From an uncultured Roseibium sp. (GTDB lineage Bacteria; Pseudomonadota; Alphaproteobacteria; Rhizobiales; Stappiaceae), in contig NZ_CANLVF010000005.1 in the NCBI RefSeq assembly GCF_947494555.1, positions 62,001-126,000 on the forward strand: a DNA stretch of 64,000 nucleotides. Reading direction: 5' to 3'. The notes under the pieces were generated by a model that was not told the origin of the DNA, did no database searches, and was given only the letters and a program-made list of their open reading frames with translations. Positions 60,567-64,000 of this stretch are shown here, one piece after another (position 1 is the first letter of the stretch; every line of letters starts with the position of its first letter). The position numbers and the translations under genes were made by a program.

Positions 60567-61666
60567 GCCGGCCTCGCAAGGTTCAGAACGTGGTTGCACA
60601 GGGCCTCGACCCGGTCACCGGGAACAAGCGTGTCGAGATAGGGCAGACAGCCGGAAAGTGCTTCCGTGCGCGGCTCATAAAGAGGGTCGGCGGCAAGGGG
60701 AGACAGCCAATCGAGACGCCAGGACACGCGCGACAGTTTCCTGACAGCGTCGATCAATGCCTCCGGTGAGCCGCGTTCAAGTCCATCGGAAATAACCAGC
60801 GTTGCCGCACCGCGCGCATAGGCAGAAAAGCGAGGCACGGCGAGGAAAGCTGCCAATGCCTCGCCAATACGCGTCCCGCCGTCAAAGTCGGCAACCGACG
60901 CTCCCACCGCATCAAGCGCCTGTTCGGTGTTCCTGATTTTCATCGGAACGGTGATGCGCGTCAGCCGGGTTCCGAGACTGAACACTTCGACACTGTCGGC
61001 AGCCTGAACCAGCGTGTGGGCAAATCGAAGCGAAGCTTCGCTCTGGTCCTTCATCGACCCGGAGACATCGATCAGCAGCAGAATTCGGCGCTGCTTGGTT
61101 TTTCGTTGTGTCTGCGGCAGATCGAACACTTCGCCGTCGCGTCTGAGCGCCTGCCGCAACGCTCGGCGCAGGTCGATCCGGTTACCCCGATTGTCGAACG
61201 ACCGCCGGTAGGATTGACGGCGCGGCAGAACCTTCGGCGCATGCCGCGCCAGCAGCCTCAGGGCATCCGCGTCATCGACCGCTGCAAACTGGCGGCGCCC
61301 AAGCAGCTCTGCTGAGGTTGCAAGCTCACCGGGTTCTTCGTCACCCTCTTCCTGATCGATGTCGATCCTGTCGGAAGACGGCTCATAGGCCTCGACACCG
61401 TCGTCTCCGTCTTCGTCCTCGATCGGTGCGGCAAGGCTTTGCCCCAGGAAGTACGCCTGAAACAAGGCATCGAATTCTGCATGCCGTTCCCTCGGAATGG
61501 CCAGAGTTGCCAGGGCGGCGCGCCGTATGTCGATCACGTCACGCGGTCCCAGAAGGCCGATTGCCTCCAGAAAGGCAATGGTCTGATCCGTCGACACGGC
61601 AAATCCATGCGCTCGAAGGATCGCGGGAAATTCGACGAAGGGTCTGCTGGCGCGCGGAAGGGTCAT
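60563..61666 (-). CDS. VWA-domain protein, CoxE-like
   Basis: This is a 367-residue protein with a C-terminal von Willebrand A domain. The MIDAS motif DVSGS (200-204) and later Thr (FDGGTRIGEAL) and Asp (VISDGLERG) residues are intact. The N-terminal helical part and acidic middle (about 80-120) fit the CoxE family. In CO dehydrogenase systems, CoxE and the MoxR ATPase CoxD help mature the Mo active site. Here the next gene upstream is a MoxR ATPase and then a molybdenum hydroxylase subunit, so a cofactor-maturation role is likely. It overlaps the MoxR stop by four bases. Confidence 0.85.
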   Translation of the reverse strand: MTLPRASRPFVEFPAILRAHGFAVSTDQTIAFLEAIGLLGPRDVIDIRRAALATLAIPRERHAEFDALFQAYFLGQSLAAPIEDEDGDDGVEAYEPSSDRIDIDQEEGDEEPGELATSAELLGRRQFAAVDDADALRLLARHAPKVLPRRQSYRRSFDNRGNRIDLRRALRQALRRDGEVFDLPQTQRKTKQRRILLLIDVSGSMKDQSEASLRFAHTLVQAADSVEVFSLGTRLTRITVPMKIRNTEQALDAVGASVADFDGGTRIGEALAAFLAVPRFSAYARGAATLVISDGLERGSPEALIDAVRKLSRVSWRLDWLSPLAADPLYEPRTEALSGCLPYLDTLVPGDRVEALCNHVLNLARPA

Positions 61667-62544
61667 GCGGCCTCCTGCGGCATGAAACTGTCGATCCGAC
61701 CTTCAAGAAAGGTTAGATCGTCATGATCCTTCAGCGCGACGCCGATCGCCCTTCTGAAGGCTTCCGGCCAGGTAGCTCCCTGATCATGCAGCAGTGTCGC
61801 TGCTTCCGCCCATTCCACGGTCTCCGCGACACCCGGCGGTTTGGCGAGCGGCTCGGTCCTCAGTTTCGCGACCGCCCCAGAGACCGCGTGTGCTGTTGCC
61901 TCTGCAACCGAACTCGCCCGGGCCATGACGATCCTGGCCTCCAGATGGATGTCCGGGTAGTCGATCCAGTGATAGACGCAACGGCGGCGCAGAGCCTCAT
62001 GAAGGTCGCGCGTCCTGTTTGATGTCAGGACGACAACGGGTGGGCGTGCGGCACGCACGGTACCGGTTTCCGGGATGGAGATGGCAAAATCGGACAGAAA
62101 CTCCAGAAGGAAAGCTTCGAATTCCTGGTCCGAGCGGTCGATCTCGTCAATCAGAAGCACGCAGTCATCGGGAGACCGCAACGCCTCCAGCATGGGCCGT
62201 TGGAGCAGAAACTGGTCTTCGTAGATGTTGACGTAGTCATCCCCGGCCTGCCGGATTGCCAGCATCTGGCGGGTGTAGTTCCACTCATAAAGGGCTGAGG
62301 CCGCATCGATGCCTTCAAAGCATTGCAGACGTACGACTCGCCGCCCAAGGATGGACGAGATTGCTTTCGCTGCCTCCGTCTTGCCGACGCCGGGAGCGCC
62401 CTCCAGAAGCAGGGGTTTGCCAAGCGCAAGAGCCAGATAGGCCGCCGTCGAAAGATCATCGCCGGCGATATACTGCGCGGCGATGAGCGCATCGCGCAGC
62501 CTTTCCGGGCTGTCTATTCCGACGATGGACGGCTTGACGGGCAT
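61663..62544 (-). CDS. MoxR-family AAA+ ATPase, CoxD-like
   Basis: This is a 293-residue AAA+ chaperone-type ATPase. Walker A is GAPGVGKT (49-56), Walker B is CVLLIDEIDRSD, sensor 1 is VVVLTSNRTRDL, and an arginine finger (ALRRRC) is present. MoxR proteins work with VWA partners on the maturation of metalloenzymes, and CoxD is the case for Mo hydroxylases. Gene order hydroxylase-MoxR-VWA supports that. It lies three bases after the molybdopterin subunit gene. Confidence 0.88.
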   Translation of the reverse strand: MPVKPSIVGIDSPERLRDALIAAQYIAGDDLSTAAYLALALGKPLLLEGAPGVGKTEAAKAISSILGRRVVRLQCFEGIDAASALYEWNYTRQMLAIRQAGDDYVNIYEDQFLLQRPMLEALRSPDDCVLLIDEIDRSDQEFEAFLLEFLSDFAISIPETGTVRAARPPVVVLTSNRTRDLHEALRRRCVYHWIDYPDIHLEARIVMARASSVAEATAHAVSGAVAKLRTEPLAKPPGVAETVEWAEAATLLHDQGATWPEAFRRAIGVALKDHDDLTFLEGRIDSFMPQEAA

Positions 62545-62547
62545 GGG

Positions 62548-63570
62548 TTAGCGGCTCCCCTGCGGCCGGGCGCCGCCATTGGCAAGAATGCCGCGCAGAA
62601 CCTTTTCCGGCGTAATGGGAAGCGTGTCGCAGCGCACGCCGACTGCATTGTAGACCGCGTTGGCGACTGCCGGCAGAACCGGATTGGCGCACATCTCGCC
62701 GGGACCCTTGCCGCCGAAGGGTGCGTCCTCCGCCGGTCGTTCAAGCACAGCAATGTTGTGATTCACGACCTCGCCCGGGCCCGGCATCAAATAGGAATTG
62801 AAGTCCTCCGGGCCGTGGCTTCTGTCCGGATAATAGGGCTCGGTCGTCTCGTAAAGCGCGTGTGAAACACCCATCCAGGCCCCGCCGATCAGCTGCTGTT
62901 CGACCAGACGCGGGTTCAGCGCGCGCCCGACCTCATAGGCCGAATTGATTTCGGTGACGGAGACTTCGCCCGTCTCATCGTCCACCTCCAGATCGACGAC
63001 GAGGGCAGCGTGCGCGAAGCAGGAAACCGGCGTCATCTCGCCGGTATCGGGATCAACGTCTGACGGTGGGATCAGAAAGATCCCGCGACCGGAAAGCGTC
63101 CGGCCCTGCTTGAACTGGGCTGCAATAGCTGTGTCGGCAACGGTGATTGTCCGGCCTGGGGCCCCTTTGACCTGGATGTTTCCCTGCCCGTCCGTTTCAA
63201 GATCGCTTGCATTGACTTCCAGTTCTTCCGCCGCCGCCTCCAGCAGGGCTTTGCGGGCCTCTGTTGCCGCGCGGATGACCGCGTTGCCAACCCTGTGCGT
63301 CCCGCGCGAGGCAAACGAACCCATGCAGTGCGGGCCGGTGTCGCTGTCCGCCGTGTCGACATAGACATCCGACACCGGAACACCGAGCGTTTCCGCCGCA
63401 ATCTGGCGCGTGACCGATTTCATGCCCTGCCCCAGATCGATGGAGGACAGGGACACCATGAATTTGCCATCCGGCGTTGAATGAACCAGCGCCTGGCTTG
63501 GATCGCCGCCGAGATTCATGCCGATCGGATAGTTGATGCAGGCAAACCCGCGTCCCTTGTGAATGGCCAT
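62548..63570 (-). CDS. Molybdopterin-binding hydroxylase subunit, C-terminal half only
   Basis: This 340-residue protein matches just the second half (MoCoBD_2) of the xanthine dehydrogenase/CO dehydrogenase large subunit, which is normally about 770 residues in one chain. Conserved elements include IDLGQGMKSVTRQIAAETLG (about 44-63), GSFASRGTHRVGNAV (about 84-98) and the catalytic glutamate in GGKGPGEM (Glu292). A ribosome binding site (GGAGG) and an ATG two bases after the upstream stop show it is a real separate gene and not a truncation artefact of the start choice. Split large subunits are known, for example the L and M chains of nicotinate dehydrogenase. The other half should lie upstream, at or beyond the window edge. 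Confidence 0.8.
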   Translation of the reverse strand: MAIHKGRGFACINYPIGMNLGGDPSQALVHSTPDGKFMVSLSSIDLGQGMKSVTRQIAAETLGVPVSDVYVDTADSDTGPHCMGSFASRGTHRVGNAVIRAATEARKALLEAAAEELEVNASDLETDGQGNIQVKGAPGRTITVADTAIAAQFKQGRTLSGRGIFLIPPSDVDPDTGEMTPVSCFAHAALVVDLEVDDETGEVSVTEINSAYEVGRALNPRLVEQQLIGGAWMGVSHALYETTEPYYPDRSHGPEDFNSYLMPGPGEVVNHNIAVLERPAEDAPFGGKGPGEMCANPVLPAVANAVYNAVGVRCDTLPITPEKVLRGILANGGARPQGSR

Positions 63571-63572
63571 GA

Positions 63573-64000
63573 TCAGCGCCTCCTTGAACCGGACAGAAAA
63601 CGCGAGACACCGGGCCGTTTGACGCCTCTGGAAAACGGCTGTTCGGGCTTGTAAGGCGCGGTTTCAGCTGGCGCTTGCGGAGCTTGTGTCGCTGAGGGTT
63701 GGGGCGCGGCTGGTGGTGGCGCAGACGGTGGCGGGACAGGAGGCTGCGCCGATACGGGCGCCGACGGAATGCTCTGCGGAGCCGGCGTGGCCGGTGGCAC
63801 TGCCAGCCTTGATGGCTGGCCGGGTGTTTGCGGCGATGCCGACGGGGCATGACGGAACCCCATGCGCACCGGATCTCCGACCATATCCTCGTCCTGCGGT
63901 GCGGCGGCAACGATCGGCACACCTTGCGTCCCGGCAGCAACGCGGCCTTTTGACGGCGCCCCCTGCCCCGGCTCGGTCGGGATCGAACTCGTCCGGCGCT
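63573..64000 (-). CDS. Partial gene, Pro/Ala-rich C-terminus, runs off window
   Basis: The frame is open to the window edge, so only the C-terminal 141 or so residues are seen. They are rich in Pro, Ala and Gln (about residues 30-90 of the visible part) and end with a basic tail (SRFLSGSRRR). The reading just inside the edge (APSKGRVAAGTQGVPIVAAA) gives no family. It is two bases upstream of the molybdopterin half-subunit, so it could be the end of the complementary half-subunit with a disordered tail, or a CoxG-like accessory protein. I cannot decide from what is visible. Confidence 0.5.
   Translation of the reverse strand, partial: RRTSSIPTEPGQGAPSKGRVAAGTQGVPIVAAAPQDEDMVGDPVRMGFRHAPSASPQTPGQPSRLAVPPATPAPQSIPSAPVSAQPPVPPPSAPPPAAPQPSATQAPQAPAETAPYKPEQPFSRGVKRPGVSRFLSGSRRR

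Noticed and set aside
1..64000. CRISPR arrays, rRNA genes, insertion sequences, prophage genes
   Set aside because: No spaced direct repeats, rRNA signatures, transposase or phage proteins were recognised anywhere in the window.

Overview
This window is chromosomal DNA from an alphaproteobacterium. The evidence is a rhizobial-type rhamnose locus (rhaRSTPQUK divergent from rhaDI), a TRAP transporter operon, CoxD/CoxE-type genes beside a molybdenum hydroxylase, and moderately high GC with AT-rich intergenic spacers. A marine Roseibium/Labrenzia-type (Stappiaceae) host is my best guess, but it is an inference from gene content only.

Layout. (1) 1-440: AT-richer DNA holding a 42-base 3' fragment of a tRNA-Thr(GGT) gene, probably the footprint of an island that lies to the left. 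(2) 441-8767: an unknown membrane protein, an amidase, a PfkB sugar kinase, and a divergent catabolic operon (DapA-family aldolase, GntR/FCD regulator, TRAP transporter P-Q-M). (3) 8960-17712: an L,D-transpeptidase-like secreted protein, a cyclic-nucleotide-binding/thioredoxin-reductase-like fusion, a LysR regulator and an RND efflux pair. (4) 18065-38287: an alginate-type exopolysaccharide locus. It has algD; a degenerate HAD protein with a NUDIX hydrolase; a long operon of alg44, alg8, an AlgJ-like SGNH protein, a 71-residue membrane protein, an AlgK-like Sel1 protein, algI, a large unknown lipoprotein, a heme-motif hybrid histidine kinase and an NtrC-type sigma-54 activator; and a separate RTX/DUF4114 secreted protein. 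(5) 38647-49398: L-rhamnose uptake and catabolism. (6) 49732-56260: a putative metalloprotease, a GST and a 1329-residue G8/beta-helix surface or secreted protein. (7) 56410-64000: a minus-strand cluster of SDR, SMP-30/isochorismatase fusion, metallo-beta-lactamase-fold lactonase-like enzyme, amidohydrolase, VWA (CoxE-like), MoxR (CoxD-like) and a half-size molybdopterin hydroxylase subunit, cut by the window edge.

The most notable observation is regulatory. Five transcription starts in the alginate-like locus (algD, HAD/NUDIX, alg44, AlgJ-like, RTX) each carry a GG-N10-G(C/T) sigma-54 promoter about 25-40 bases before the start codon. About 85-125 bases upstream of each promoter lies a related dyad element resembling CTTTGCATTTTGCAAAG. 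The only sigma-54 activator gene in the window sits at the end of the alg44 operon together with its probable kinase. The locus therefore looks like a self-amplifying, sigma-54-dependent polysaccharide and matrix-protein regulon, with a covalent-heme sensor kinase as input and a PilZ protein (Alg44) as a second-messenger checkpoint. No AlgE porin, AlgG epimerase, AlgF, AlgA or AlgC gene is in the window, so export and precursor supply must come from elsewhere or from the unknown genes here.
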